A program made the position numbers and the translations under genes. The notes beneath the pieces are model-generated. The model saw nothing but the letters and a program-made list of their open reading frames with translations. It ran no database searches and was not told the DNA's origin. Shown here piece after piece: positions 9,370 through 17,409 of a stretch of DNA of 64,000 nucleotides (position 1 is the first letter of the stretch; every line of letters begins with the position of its first letter). The stretch comes from Motiliproteus sp965230735 (GTDB lineage: Bacteria; Pseudomonadota; Gammaproteobacteria; Pseudomonadales; Balneatricaceae), in assembly GCF_965230735.1 (NCBI RefSeq), contig NZ_OZ246016.1, forward strand, positions 310,001 through 374,000, written 5' to 3'.

Positions 9370-9433
9370 CGAAAGGCGCAAGATTATAGAGATTGATCGG
9401 TTATTAATCAACCTCAAATCTTGCGCCTTCGCG
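9370..9433 (-). promoter_or_regulatory. Alpha-operon promoter inside a long inverted repeat
   Basis: On the minus strand a -35 TTGATT (9406-9411) and a perfect -10 TATAAT (9383-9388) are 17 bases apart. They are wrapped by an inverted repeat: AAGGCGCAAGATT at 9373-9385 pairs exactly with 9417-9429 and extends outward with a one-base bulge. The element lies between rpmJ and rpsM, where the alpha operon starts in E. coli. Confidence 0.75.
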
Positions 9434-9452
9434 CGAAAGCAGATCCGGCTAT

Positions 9453-9569
9453 TTAGCCTTGACGCTGCTTATGGCGAGGTTCTGTTTTGCAGATGACGCG
9501 TACGGAACCGTTACGACGTACAATCTTGCAGTTACGGCAGATCTTTTTAACAGATGCACGTACTTTCAT
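9453..9569 (-). CDS. rpmJ: 50S ribosomal protein L36
   Basis: This small gene encodes the 38-residue L36, beginning MKVRASVKKICRNCKIVRRN. The zinc set Cys11, Cys14, Cys27 and His33 is complete, so this is the zinc-binding form. It lies 29 bases after secY at the end of the spc operon, its usual position. An ATG with a GGAG-type site upstream marks the start. Confidence 0.98.
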   Translation of the reverse strand: MKVRASVKKICRNCKIVRRNGSVRVICKTEPRHKQRQG

Positions 9570-9598
9570 GATCTACTCCAAATAGGATCGGTGGCCGG

Positions 9599-10924
9599 TT
9601 ATCGAACCAGTCCACCACCACCCTTGAGATTGGATTTTTTCATCAGTGACTCGTACTGGTGAGACATCAGATGCGACTGTACCTGGGCCATGAAATCCAT
9701 AACCACAACTACGACGATCAGCAGTGATGTACCACCGAAGTAAAACGGTACGTTCCACGCGACAACCAGGAACTGAGGCATCAGCGACACGCCGGTGATA
9801 TACAGAGCACCGAACAGTGTCAGACGCGAAAGCACCTGATCGATATAACGCGCCGATTGGTCACCGGGACGAATACCGGGAATAAAGGCGCCGGACTTCT
9901 TCAGGTTATCGGCTACATCTTTCGGATTGAAAACAATCGCGGTGTAGAAGTAACAGAAGAAGATCACAGCAGCGGCAAACAGCAGAATGTACAGCGGCTG
10001 ACCCGGGCCCAGCGCCAGCGCTACATCCTGAAGCCAGTCCATACCTTCGCTCTGACCGAACCACTGACCGACAGAAGCCGGGAACAGCAGAATACTGGAG
10101 GCGAAGATCGGCGGGATAACCCCGGCCATGTTCACCTTCAGCGGCAGATGGCTGGACTGGGCGGCATACACTTTACGACCCTGTTGACGCTTGGCGTAGT
10201 TAATGGTGATGCGGCGTTGACCGCGCTCCATAAAGACGACAAACGCGACTGTGGCGACCGCTAGAATAGCGATAGTCAGCAGTGCCAGGATGTTCAGATC
10301 ACCTTGACGGGATGCCTCGAAGGACTGACCGATTGCACCGGGCAGACCTGCGACGATACCGGCAAAGATCAGCAGTGAAATGCCGTTACCAATACCTCTC
10401 TCGGTAATTTGCTCACCGAGCCACATCAGGAAGACAGCACCCGAAACAAGAGTGACGACAGCGACGAAATAAAAGCTTAGGTCTGCGCTGAAGGCAATAC
10501 CCTGCCCTGCGAGACCGACCGCCATACCTAAAGACTGAACGGTGGCCAAGATGACCGTACCGTAGCGGGTGTATTGGCTAATTTTCCGTCGACCTGCCTC
10601 ACCCTCTTTCTTGAGCTGCTCAAGCTGAGGGCTGACTACGGTCAGCAGTTGCATGATGATCGAGGCGCTGATGTAGGGCATGATGCCCAGCGCCAGGATC
10701 GACATACGTTCCAAAGCACCACCAGAGAACATGTTAAACAGGCTCAGGATGGTGCCTTGGTTTTGTTCGAACATGGCTGCAAGGCGATCAGGGTTAATCC
10801 CGGGAACCGGAATATGCGCCCCGATGCGGTAAACCACAATTGCCAGAAAAACAAACCACAGACGAGACTTCAACTCGCCCAGTCCGCTTTGAACTCCGGT
10901 GGGTGTACTACCTTGCTTAGCCAT
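9599..10924 (-). CDS. secY: Preprotein translocase subunit SecY
   Basis: SecY forms the protein-conducting channel of the inner membrane with SecE and SecG. The 441-residue protein has about ten hydrophobic segments. Conserved blocks include RIGAHIPVPGINP, GALERMSILALGIMPYISAS and the cytoplasmic loop RGQRRITINYAKRQQGRKVY. Its start codon directly abuts the rplO stop, suggesting translational coupling. Confidence 0.99.
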   Translation of the reverse strand: MAKQGSTPTGVQSGLGELKSRLWFVFLAIVVYRIGAHIPVPGINPDRLAAMFEQNQGTILSLFNMFSGGALERMSILALGIMPYISASIIMQLLTVVSPQLEQLKKEGEAGRRKISQYTRYGTVILATVQSLGMAVGLAGQGIAFSADLSFYFVAVVTLVSGAVFLMWLGEQITERGIGNGISLLIFAGIVAGLPGAIGQSFEASRQGDLNILALLTIAILAVATVAFVVFMERGQRRITINYAKRQQGRKVYAAQSSHLPLKVNMAGVIPPIFASSILLFPASVGQWFGQSEGMDWLQDVALALGPGQPLYILLFAAAVIFFCYFYTAIVFNPKDVADNLKKSGAFIPGIRPGDQSARYIDQVLSRLTLFGALYITGVSLMPQFLVVAWNVPFYFGGTSLLIVVVVVMDFMAQVQSHLMSHQYESLMKKSNLKGGGGLVR

Positions 10925-11359
10925 TTAGTCCTCGACTTTTCCGCCTGCGGCTTCGATCGCTGCACGGGCACCTTTGGTGACCTTCAGCCCCTTGACGGTA
11001 ACCGCCTTGGTGATCTCGCCAGACAGGATAACTTTTGCTTCCTTGATGCTGTGACCGATGATGTCAGCAGCTTCCAGAGCCGCCAGATCGATCACATCAG
11101 CTTCAACCTTAGCCAGTTCGTTGAGACGAATCTCGGCACGGTATTGAGCTTGACGGGAAGTAAAGCCGTACTTCGGCAGACGACGCTGCAAAGGCATCTG
11201 ACCGCCTTCGAAACCGGGCTTAACAGTACCGCCGGAACGGGACTTCAAACCCTTGTGACCGCGACCAGCGGTCTTGCCCAGGCCAGAGCCGATACCACGA
11301 CCAACACGCTTAGGTGCTTTCTTGGAACCGGGAGCTGGGCTCAGTGTATTCAGACGCAT
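10925..11359 (-). CDS. rplO: 50S ribosomal protein L15
   Basis: L15 is a late-assembly large-subunit protein. The ATG at 11359 gives 144 residues starting MRLNTLSPAPGSKKAPKRVG, equal to the E. coli length, with a GGAGAGG ribosome site just upstream; an in-frame ATG fifteen bases earlier is rejected. The Gly/Arg-rich N-terminal half is typical. It is 14 bases after rpmD. Confidence 0.99.
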   Translation of the reverse strand: MRLNTLSPAPGSKKAPKRVGRGIGSGLGKTAGRGHKGLKSRSGGTVKPGFEGGQMPLQRRLPKYGFTSRQAQYRAEIRLNELAKVEADVIDLAALEAADIIGHSIKEAKVILSGEITKAVTVKGLKVTKGARAAIEAAGGKVED

Positions 11360-11373
11360 GATATGCCTCTCCA

Positions 11374-11556
11374 CTATTCGCCTTCGACGCTGACCATGTA
11401 GTTAACTTTGTTAACCATGCCGCGTACGGAAGGGGTGTCTTCAACTTCAACGGTATGACCGATGCGACGAAGGCCCAGGCCTTTCAAGCACAGCTTGTGC
11501 TTGGGCAGGGTGCCGATCGAGCTACGCGTCTGCGTCACTTTGATTGTCTTAGCCAT
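11374..11556 (-). CDS. rpmD: 50S ribosomal protein L30
   Basis: L30 is a 60-residue large-subunit protein with the typical IKVTQTRSSIGTLPKHKLCL and LGLRRIGHTVEVEDTPSVRG blocks. It lies six bases after rpsE in the spc operon. Confidence 0.99.
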   Translation of the reverse strand: MAKTIKVTQTRSSIGTLPKHKLCLKGLGLRRIGHTVEVEDTPSVRGMVNKVNYMVSVEGE

Positions 11557-11562
11557 CGCAGA

Positions 11563-12063
11563 TTACCCCAGAATTTCTTCTACAGTTTTGCCACGCTTGG
11601 CAGCAATCTCTTCCGGCGAGCTCATCGCCTTCAGACCATTGATGGTTGCGCGTACAACGTTAACCGGGTTGGTTGAGCCGTAGCACTTGGCCAGTACGTT
11701 ATGTACACCAGCCATTTCCAGTACTGCGCGCATCGCACCACCGGCGATTACACCGGTACCTTCGGAAGCCGGCTGCATGTAGACCTTGGAACCGCCGTGA
11801 CGGGCCTTGATCGGGTACTGCAGCGTACCGCCGTTCAGGTCAACCTGAATCATGTTGCGGCGGGCTTGCTCCATCGCCTTCTGGATCGCGACCGGCACTT
11901 CACGCGCCTTGCCACGGCCGAAGCCGACTTTACCATTGCCGTCACCAACTACGGTCAGGGCGGTGAAGCCGAAGATACGACCACCTTTAACCACTTTGGC
12001 GACTCGGTTTACCTGAACAAGCTTCTCTTGCAGGTCACCGTCTTTCTGTTCGTGATTTGCCAT
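11563..12063 (-). CDS. rpsE: 30S ribosomal protein S5
   Basis: S5 contributes to decoding accuracy and mRNA unwinding at the entry site. The 166-residue product shows the S5 double-stranded-RNA-binding-like domain (LQEKLVQVNRVAKVVKGGRI, GNGKVGFGRGKAREVPVAIQ) and the C-terminal domain (GVIAGGAMRAVLEMAGVHNV). It lies ten bases after rplR. Confidence 0.99.
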   Translation of the reverse strand: MANHEQKDGDLQEKLVQVNRVAKVVKGGRIFGFTALTVVGDGNGKVGFGRGKAREVPVAIQKAMEQARRNMIQVDLNGGTLQYPIKARHGGSKVYMQPASEGTGVIAGGAMRAVLEMAGVHNVLAKCYGSTNPVNVVRATINGLKAMSSPEEIAAKRGKTVEEILG

Positions 12064-12073
12064 AACCTAACCT

Positions 12074-12424
12074 TTAGAATTCCAGGCCGCCTTCACGCGC
12101 CGCTTCAGCCAACGCTTTGACACGGCCGTGGTATTTGAAACCGGCACGGTCAAAAGCAACCTTGGTAACACCTGCAGTCTTAGCACGCTCAGCAATCAGA
12201 GAACCAACCTTGGTGGCGGCCTCGATGTTGCCAGTCGCGCCTTCGCGCAGATCTTTTTCTACCGTAGAAGCGCTTGCCAGCACCTTGCTACCGTCACCAG
12301 AGATGATCTGGGCGTAGATGTGGCGAGGAGTACGGTAGACACACAAACGTGTCGCATCCAGCTCACGCATCTTGATGCGGGAGCGACGGGCACGACGCAG
12401 ACGAGATTCATTCTTAACGCTCAT
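12074..12424 (-). CDS. rplR: 50S ribosomal protein L18
   Basis: L18 binds 5S rRNA in the central protuberance with L5. The 116-residue product has the basic N-terminus (MSVKNESRLRRARRSRIKMR) and the block VAFDRAGFKYHGRVKALAEA near the C-terminus. It lies 13 bases after rplF. Confidence 0.99.
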   Translation of the reverse strand: MSVKNESRLRRARRSRIKMRELDATRLCVYRTPRHIYAQIISGDGSKVLASASTVEKDLREGATGNIEAATKVGSLIAERAKTAGVTKVAFDRAGFKYHGRVKALAEAAREGGLEF

Positions 12425-12437
12425 TATCCTGCCCTAC

Positions 12438-12971
12438 TTATTTCTTCTTAGCTTCTTTACGACGCACATATTCGTCAGCATAACGAACACCCTTGCCCTT
12501 ATAAGGCTCAGGCGGACGGAATGCGCGAATTTCAGCGGCGGCTTGGCCCAGCTTCTGCTTGTCGGCGCCTTTCAGAACGATAGAAGTCTGAGACGGCATC
12601 TCGGCAGATACGCCTTCGGGAAGCTCGTAGTTAACCGGGTGAGAGAAGCCCAGGCTCAGGTTCAGAACGGAACCCTTAACAGCACCACGGTAACCAACAC
12701 CGATCAGCTCAAGCTTCTTCTCAAAACCTTCGCTCACACCAACAACCATGTTGTTGGCCAGGGAGCGCATAGTACCGGACAGCGCACGGGATTGCTTGGA
12801 GCCATCGCGGGCACCAAACTGCAGCGCACCGTCTTCGTTGGCAACAGTTACGCTGGGATGAACTTCCATCTCCAGGGAACCCTTACCGCCTTTGATGCTC
12901 AGCGCTTGACCGTTCAGCTTCACCTCAACGCCAGCAGGGATGCTGACAGGTGCTTTTGCGATACGTGACAT
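12438..12971 (-). CDS. rplF: 50S ribosomal protein L6
   Basis: L6 lies near the factor-binding site of the large subunit. The 177-residue product starts MSRIAKAPVSIPAGVEVKLN and carries the C-terminal signature PEPYKGKGVRYADEYVRRKE. Length equals E. coli L6. It lies nine bases after rpsH. Confidence 0.99.
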   Translation of the reverse strand: MSRIAKAPVSIPAGVEVKLNGQALSIKGGKGSLEMEVHPSVTVANEDGALQFGARDGSKQSRALSGTMRSLANNMVVGVSEGFEKKLELIGVGYRGAVKGSVLNLSLGFSHPVNYELPEGVSAEMPSQTSIVLKGADKQKLGQAAAEIRAFRPPEPYKGKGVRYADEYVRRKEAKKK

Positions 12972-12980
12972 TTCAATCTC

Positions 12981-13373
12981 CTAGAATACGGTGCAGATGA
13001 CTTCACCACCGACGCCAGCCGCACGGGCTGCACGGTCAGTCATGACACCTTTAGAAGTTGAAACAATGGCAATACCCAGTCCGTCGCGAACCTTCGGCAG
13101 GTCGGAAGCAGACTTGTACAGACGCAGAGAAGGGCGACTCGCGCGCTCAATCTTCTCGATAACGGGCTTACCTTCGAAATATTTCAGGTCGATGTTCAGA
13201 ACCGGCTTCACATCACCTTCAACGCTGAATCCAGTGATATAACCTTCATCCTGCAGAACCTGGCACACGGCCTTCTTCTGCTTAGATGCAGGCATGGACA
13301 CTGAGACTTTTTCAGCCATCAAACCGTTACGAATACGCGTCAGCATATCCGCAAGAGTGTCTTGCATGCTCAT
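12981..13373 (-). CDS. rpsH: 30S ribosomal protein S8
   Basis: S8 is a central-domain 16S rRNA binder and, in E. coli, the translational repressor of the spc operon. The 130-residue product starts MSMQDTLADMLTRIRNGLMA and ends in the conserved GIAIVSTSKGVMTDRAARAA region. It follows rpsN by 55 bases. Confidence 0.99.
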   Translation of the reverse strand: MSMQDTLADMLTRIRNGLMAEKVSVSMPASKQKKAVCQVLQDEGYITGFSVEGDVKPVLNIDLKYFEGKPVIEKIERASRPSLRLYKSASDLPKVRDGLGIAIVSTSKGVMTDRAARAAGVGGEVICTVF

Positions 13374-13428
13374 TTAATGAGTCCTCACTATTGTGCAGCA
13401 GAGCGGCCCCGGGAATCGGAGCCGACGC

Positions 13429-13734
13429 TTACCAACTAGCTTTCTTAAGGCCGGGTACATCACCGCGCATGGCGGCTTCACGCAGCTGAGTCCGGGACAG
13501 GCCGAACTTACGGTATACAGCGTGCGGGCGACCAGTGATCTGGCAGCGACGCTGCTGACGAACAGGGCTGGCATCACGCGGCAGCTTTTGCAGAGCAACC
13601 TGCGCGTCCCAACGGTCATCCTCAGATGACTCCGGGGAGCTGATGATAGCCTTCAGCTGAGCACGCTTGGCAGCATACTTAGCAACTTGCTTAGCACGCT
13701 TAGCTTCGCGCGCCTTCATGGATTCCTTAGCCAT
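13429..13734 (-). CDS. rpsN: 30S ribosomal protein S14, zinc-free type
   Basis: S14 is a head protein of the small subunit. At 101 residues with only one Cys it is the long zinc-independent form, as in enterobacteria and pseudomonads. The block RCQITGRPHAVYRKFGLSRT is diagnostic. It lies ten bases after rplE. Confidence 0.99.
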   Translation of the reverse strand: MAKESMKAREAKRAKQVAKYAAKRAQLKAIISSPESSEDDRWDAQVALQKLPRDASPVRQQRRCQITGRPHAVYRKFGLSRTQLREAAMRGDVPGLKKASW

Positions 13735-13744
13735 AGCAACTCAC

Positions 13745-14284
13745 CTACTTTTTAAACGGGAAGCCCAGAGCGGTCATCAGTGCACGACCTTCTTCGTTGG
13801 TGCGCGCAGTGGTGGTAATGGTGATATCCATACCGCGCAGCTTGTCGACTTTGTCGTAGTCGATTTCCGGGAAGATGATCTGCTCTTTAACGCCCATGCT
13901 GTAGTTGCCACGACCGTCGAACGACTTAGAGTTCAAGCCGCGGAAGTCACGGATACGGGGAATAGCGATATCTACCAGACGGTCGAAGAATTCCCACATG
14001 CGCTCGCCGCGCAGAGTCACTTTACAACCGATCGGCCAACCTTCACGCACTTTGAAGCCTGCAACAGACTTACGTGCCAGGGTAACAACCGCTTTCTGAC
14101 CGGCAATTGCTTCCATATCAGCAACTGCATTCTCGATCATTTTCTTATCCCCGATGCCTTCACCAACACCCATATTCAGGGTGATCTTGGTGATGCGGGG
14201 AATTTCCATTACGTTTTTCAGACCCAGCTCCTGCTGAATTTCAGCAGCGGCTTTGTCTTTGTACAGCGCTTTCAATCTTGACAT
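13745..14284 (-). CDS. rplE: 50S ribosomal protein L5
   Basis: L5 binds 5S rRNA and contacts P-site tRNA. I set the start at 14284 (MSRLKALYKDKAAAEIQQEL), giving 179 residues as in E. coli; the open frame extends further upstream but overlaps rplX and lacks similarity. Blocks ITLNMGVGEGIGDKKMIENA and FRGLNSKSFDGRGNYSMGVK confirm the family. It lies 16 bases after rplX. Confidence 0.99.
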   Translation of the reverse strand: MSRLKALYKDKAAAEIQQELGLKNVMEIPRITKITLNMGVGEGIGDKKMIENAVADMEAIAGQKAVVTLARKSVAGFKVREGWPIGCKVTLRGERMWEFFDRLVDIAIPRIRDFRGLNSKSFDGRGNYSMGVKEQIIFPEIDYDKVDKLRGMDITITTTARTNEEGRALMTALGFPFKK

Positions 14285-14300
14285 GGTACCTGCTCCCCTA

Positions 14301-14618
14301 TTATCCGCCGACGACTTCGCCGTTGGATTTGAAATAACGAACCTTGGTACCGTCTTCCAAGATCTTGAAGCCAACACGGTCACCTTTACCGGTGGCAGCG
14401 TTGAAGATCGCTACGTTGGAAGCTTGAATCGGTGCTTCCTTCTCAACGATGCCGCCAGCCTGACCCAGCATCGGGTTCGGCTTGGTGTGCTTCTTCACCA
14501 TATTGATGCCAGAAACGACAAAACGGTTGTCAGCCAGAACTTTCATGACCTTACCGCGCTTACCTTTGTCTTTACCGGCAATGACGATGACTTCATCATC
14601 ACGTCTGATTTTGCGCAT
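14301..14618 (-). CDS. rplX: 50S ribosomal protein L24
   Basis: L24 initiates large-subunit assembly near the tunnel exit. The 105-residue product starts MRKIRRDDEVIVIAGKDKGK, the KOW motif region. A 110-bp gap with two hairpins separates it from rplN. Confidence 0.99.
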   Translation of the reverse strand: MRKIRRDDEVIVIAGKDKGKRGKVMKVLADNRFVVSGINMVKKHTKPNPMLGQAGGIVEKEAPIQASNVAIFNAATGKGDRVGFKILEDGTKVRYFKSNGEVVGG

Positions 14619-14655
14619 TTGTTAATTACCTATATTTCCTGCGACCTTCTCATGC

Positions 14656-14726
14656 TCAAAACGCCGAGTACCCGACTCGCGTCGGATCTCAGCGTTTTAC
14701 ATAAACCAAGCTACTCGGAGCTTGGT
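14656..14726 (-). promoter_or_regulatory. Two hairpins in the rplN-rplX gap
   Basis: A perfect stem ACCAAGCT-ACTCGG-AGCTTGGT lies at 14705-14726, immediately after the rplN stop. A second stem pairs AAAACGC and GAG at its left arm with CTC and GCGTTTT at its right arm (about 14658-14700). On the minus-strand transcript they could act as an attenuator or RNA-processing site. There is no evidence for which. Confidence 0.4.
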
Positions 14727-14728
14727 CT

Positions 14729-15100
14729 TTACAGCACTTCAGGCGCCAGGGAAACGATTTTCATGAACTTCTCAGTACGAAGCTCACGCGTAACCGGGCC
14801 AAAGATACGAGTACCGATCGGCTGTTCGCTGTTATCGTTCAACAGCACAGCAGAGTTGGTATCGAAGCGGATGATTGAACCGTCCGGACGACGAACGCCC
14901 TTCTTGGTACGAACAACCACTGCCTTCAGCACCTGGCCTTTCTTCACCTTACCGCGCGGAATTGCTTCCTTAACGGTAATCTTGATGATATCGCCGACGC
15001 GAGCATAACGACGGTGCGAGCCGCCCAGTACTTTGATGCACTGTACGCGCTTAGCGCCGCTGTTATCAGCAACGTCCAGCATTGATTCAGTTTGAATCAT
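14729..15100 (-). CDS. rplN: 50S ribosomal protein L14
   Basis: L14 sits at the subunit interface and binds L19 and the silencing factor RsfS. The 123-residue product starts MIQTESMLDVADNSGAKRVQ and includes AVVVRTKKGVRRPDGSIIRF. It is the first gene after the spc promoter at 15184-15212. Confidence 0.99.
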   Translation of the reverse strand: MIQTESMLDVADNSGAKRVQCIKVLGGSHRRYARVGDIIKITVKEAIPRGKVKKGQVLKAVVVRTKKGVRRPDGSIIRFDTNSAVLLNDNSEQPIGTRIFGPVTRELRTEKFMKIVSLAPEVL

Positions 15101-15183
15101 GGTTTCACTCCATCACTCTGACCTGGATTGCTTCGCTCTTGTTGAAAACGGAGTAACCCAGGTCCTCGGAGCAAAGGCGCAAT

Positions 15184-15212
15184 ATATTACACCTTTGCAG
15201 CGCGTTCTTCAA
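15184..15212 (-). promoter_or_regulatory. spc-operon promoter
   Basis: On the minus strand -35 TTGAAG (15207-15212) and -10 TAATAT (15184-15189) are separated by 17 bases and overlap the end of rpsQ. The downstream 86-bp gap to rplN contains a possible ACCTGG/CCAGGT stem. The position matches Pspc of E. coli, just before rplN. Confidence 0.6.
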
Positions 15213-15447
15213 TTGTTACTAACGCCCAAGACTTTGACTTGGAATACGGACGGGTTTCCTTAACGGTAACCAGGTCACCGATACCGCATTCGTTGTTCTC
15301 GTCATGCGCATGAAGCTTGGTAGAGCGCTTTACGAACTTGCCGTAAATCGGGTGCTTAACCTTACGCTCAACCAGCACTGTGATGGTTTTATCCATCTTG
15401 TCACTGACAACTCGGCCGGTTGCAGTGCGGATCTTAGATTCAGCCAT
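15187..15447 (-). CDS. rpsQ: 30S ribosomal protein S17
   Basis: S17 is an early-assembly 16S rRNA-binding protein. The 86-residue product has the block GRVVSDKMDKTITVLVERKV and the C-terminal GDLVTVKETRPYSKSKSWAL. It is the last gene of the S10 operon, two bases after rpmC. Confidence 0.99.
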   Translation of the reverse strand: MAESKIRTATGRVVSDKMDKTITVLVERKVKHPIYGKFVKRSTKLHAHDENNECGIGDLVTVKETRPYSKSKSWALVTIEERAAKV

Positions 15448-15449
15448 GC

Positions 15450-15641
15450 TTAGTTACCTGCCTTCTCGTTCAGTACAGTCTTAACCCGAGCAATGTCGCG
15501 ACGCACCTTACCCAGCAGGTGAGTTTGCGCCAGCTGACCAGAGCTCTTCTGCATCCGCAGATTGAACTGTTCCTTCAGCAGGTCCAGCAGCTCTTGATTA
15601 AGCTCATCTACGGACTTTTCACGTAATTCAACTGAGTTCAT
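15450..15641 (-). CDS. rpmC: 50S ribosomal protein L29
   Basis: L29 lies at the tunnel exit where trigger factor and SRP dock. The 63-residue product contains LLDLLKEQFNLRMQKSSGQL and VRRDIARVKTVLNEK. Its start codon overlaps the rplP stop by one base (TAATG), implying coupling. Confidence 0.99.
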   Translation of the reverse strand: MNSVELREKSVDELNQELLDLLKEQFNLRMQKSSGQLAQTHLLGKVRRDIARVKTVLNEKAGN

Positions 15642-16054
15642 TACATCACCGTCCGCTTAACAATGGTGGTTGAAATAGGCAGCTTGGCGGCAGCAAGAGC
15701 GAAGGCCTCGCTGGCCAGTTGCTCGGAAACACCTTCCATCTCAAACAGCACCTTGCCGGGCTGGATCTGAGCTACCCAGTATTCGACGTTACCCTTACCT
15801 TTACCCTGACGTACTTCCAGAGGCTTGGTAGTGATGGGCTTGTCCGGAAAAACGCGAATCCAGATCTTACCGCCACGCTTAATGTGACGAGTCATGGTCC
15901 GACGAGCCGCTTCAATCTGACGAGCAGTGATACGACCGCGACCGGTAGCCTTGAGACCGAATTCGCCAAAGCTTACTTTGCTACCGCGATGGGCCAGGCC
16001 ACGGTTGCGGCCTTTCATCATCTTGCGGTATTTCAGACGCTTAGGTTGCAGCAT
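15641..16054 (-). CDS. rplP: 50S ribosomal protein L16
   Basis: L16 helps organise the A site of the large subunit. The 137-residue product starts MLQPKRLKYRKMMKGRNRGL and contains IWIRVFPDKPITTKPLEVRQ. The Arg in the RMGKGKG-like loop context (here VRQGKGKG) is the position hydroxylated by RoxA in E. coli. It lies 11 bases after rpsC. Confidence 0.99.
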   Translation of the reverse strand: MLQPKRLKYRKMMKGRNRGLAHRGSKVSFGEFGLKATGRGRITARQIEAARRTMTRHIKRGGKIWIRVFPDKPITTKPLEVRQGKGKGNVEYWVAQIQPGKVLFEMEGVSEQLASEAFALAAAKLPISTTIVKRTVM

Positions 16055-16065
16055 TGACGTACCCT

Positions 16066-16752
16066 CTACTTAGCAGCTTTCTTCTTGGAAGCGGCACTTT
16101 TCTGAGCACGAACCTGCTCAATACCACCCAGAATCTCACCCTTGAAGATCCACACCTTGATGCCGATGACACCGTAGGTAGTGTGAGCTTCGTAGGTACC
16201 GTAATCGATATCGGCACGCAGGGTGTGCAGAGGTACACGGCCTTCGCGGTACCATTCTGAACGTGCGATTTCCGCACCACCCAGACGACCACCAACCTGA
16301 ACCTTGATGCCCTTGGCACCCAGACGCATAGCGTTTTGTACCGCACGCTTCATGGCGCGACGGAACATCACACGACGCTCCAGCTGACCAGCAACGCCCT
16401 GAGCTACCAGCTTGGCATCCAGCTCCGGCTTGCGGATCTCTTCGATGTTGATCTGAACCGGCACACCCATCATCTTGCTGACGGCGGTGCGCAGTTTCTC
16501 AACGTCTTCACCCTTCTTACCGATCACGATGCCCGGACGAGCAGTGTGAATGGTGATACGGGCATTCTGCGCCGGACGCTCGATTTCGATGCGGCTAACA
16601 GAGGCCTGCTTCAGCTTGTCCTCGAGGTACTTACGTACTTCCAGGTCTTGCAGCAGGTTTTTTGCATAGGCAGAGCGGCTTGCATACCAAACAGAGGTAT
16701 GGTCTTTGACGACACCAAGCCGGATGCCAGTAGGATTAACTTTCTGACCCAT
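16066..16752 (-). CDS. rpsC: 30S ribosomal protein S3
   Basis: S3 lines the mRNA entry tunnel. The 228-residue product starts MGQKVNPTGIRLGVVKDHTS, has a KH domain with the PGIVIGKKGEDVEKLR loop, and the C-terminal S3 domain (EWYREGRVPLHTLRADIDYG). The tail is Lys/Ala-rich. It lies 11 bases after rplV. Confidence 0.99.
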   Translation of the reverse strand: MGQKVNPTGIRLGVVKDHTSVWYASRSAYAKNLLQDLEVRKYLEDKLKQASVSRIEIERPAQNARITIHTARPGIVIGKKGEDVEKLRTAVSKMMGVPVQINIEEIRKPELDAKLVAQGVAGQLERRVMFRRAMKRAVQNAMRLGAKGIKVQVGGRLGGAEIARSEWYREGRVPLHTLRADIDYGTYEAHTTYGVIGIKVWIFKGEILGGIEQVRAQKSAASKKKAAK

Positions 16753-16763
16753 CTTGGTGTCTC

Positions 16764-17096
16764 CTATTTCTCAGCGACCTTGACGGTGATATGACAGCTA
16801 CGCTTCAGGATACGATCAGCACGACCCTTGGCGCGGGGCTTAATCCGCTTCATGGTCATACCTTCATCCACAAATACGGTGGATACCTTCAGCTCGTCAA
16901 CATCAGCGCCTTCATTGTGCTCGGCGTTTGCGATTGCAGACTCCAGCACTTTCTTCATGATCGCAGCACCCTTTTTGGGGCTGAAGGCCAGGATGTTCAG
17001 GGCTTCGTCTACAGACTTACCGCGGATTTGGTTCGCTACCAAGCGAGCTTTCTGCGCGGATAAGCGGGCGCCCTTCAATTTAGCGGCTACTTCCAT
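16764..17096 (-). CDS. rplV: 50S ribosomal protein L22
   Basis: L22 lines the nascent-peptide tunnel. The 110-residue product includes LSAQKARLVANQIRGKSVDE and the C-terminal MKRIKPRAKGRADRILKRSC beta-hairpin region. It lies 14 bases after rpsS. Confidence 0.99.
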   Translation of the reverse strand: MEVAAKLKGARLSAQKARLVANQIRGKSVDEALNILAFSPKKGAAIMKKVLESAIANAEHNEGADVDELKVSTVFVDEGMTMKRIKPRAKGRADRILKRSCHITVKVAEK

Positions 17097-17110
17097 CTTT
17101 ATATCCTCGC

Positions 17111-17386
17111 TTAACGCTTCGCTTTCTTGTCAGCAGCATGTCCGCGGTAGGTACGGGTGACAGCAAACTCACCCAGCTTGTGACCTACCATGTCTTCGGT
17201 AACGAAAACAGGAACATGTTGGCGTCCGTTATGGACTGCAATCGTCAACCCGACAAAGTTCGGGAAGATAGTAGAGCGACGCGACCAAGTTTTGATCGGC
17301 TTGCGGTCGCCCTTTTCGATGGCAGCCTCAACCTTCTTCATCAAGTGAAGGTCAATAAAAGGACCTTTCTTAAGTGAACGTGGCAC
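17111..17386 (-). CDS. rpsS: 30S ribosomal protein S19
   Basis: S19 is a head protein that contacts S13 and A-site tRNA. The 91-residue product starts MPRSLKKGPFIDLHLMKKVE and includes GHKLGEFAVTRTYRGHAADK. It lies 23 bases after rplB. Confidence 0.99.
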   Translation of the reverse strand: MPRSLKKGPFIDLHLMKKVEAAIEKGDRKPIKTWSRRSTIFPNFVGLTIAVHNGRQHVPVFVTEDMVGHKLGEFAVTRTYRGHAADKKAKR

Positions 17387-17409
17387 AGCCGTTTCCTCGA
17401 ATTCAGTGA

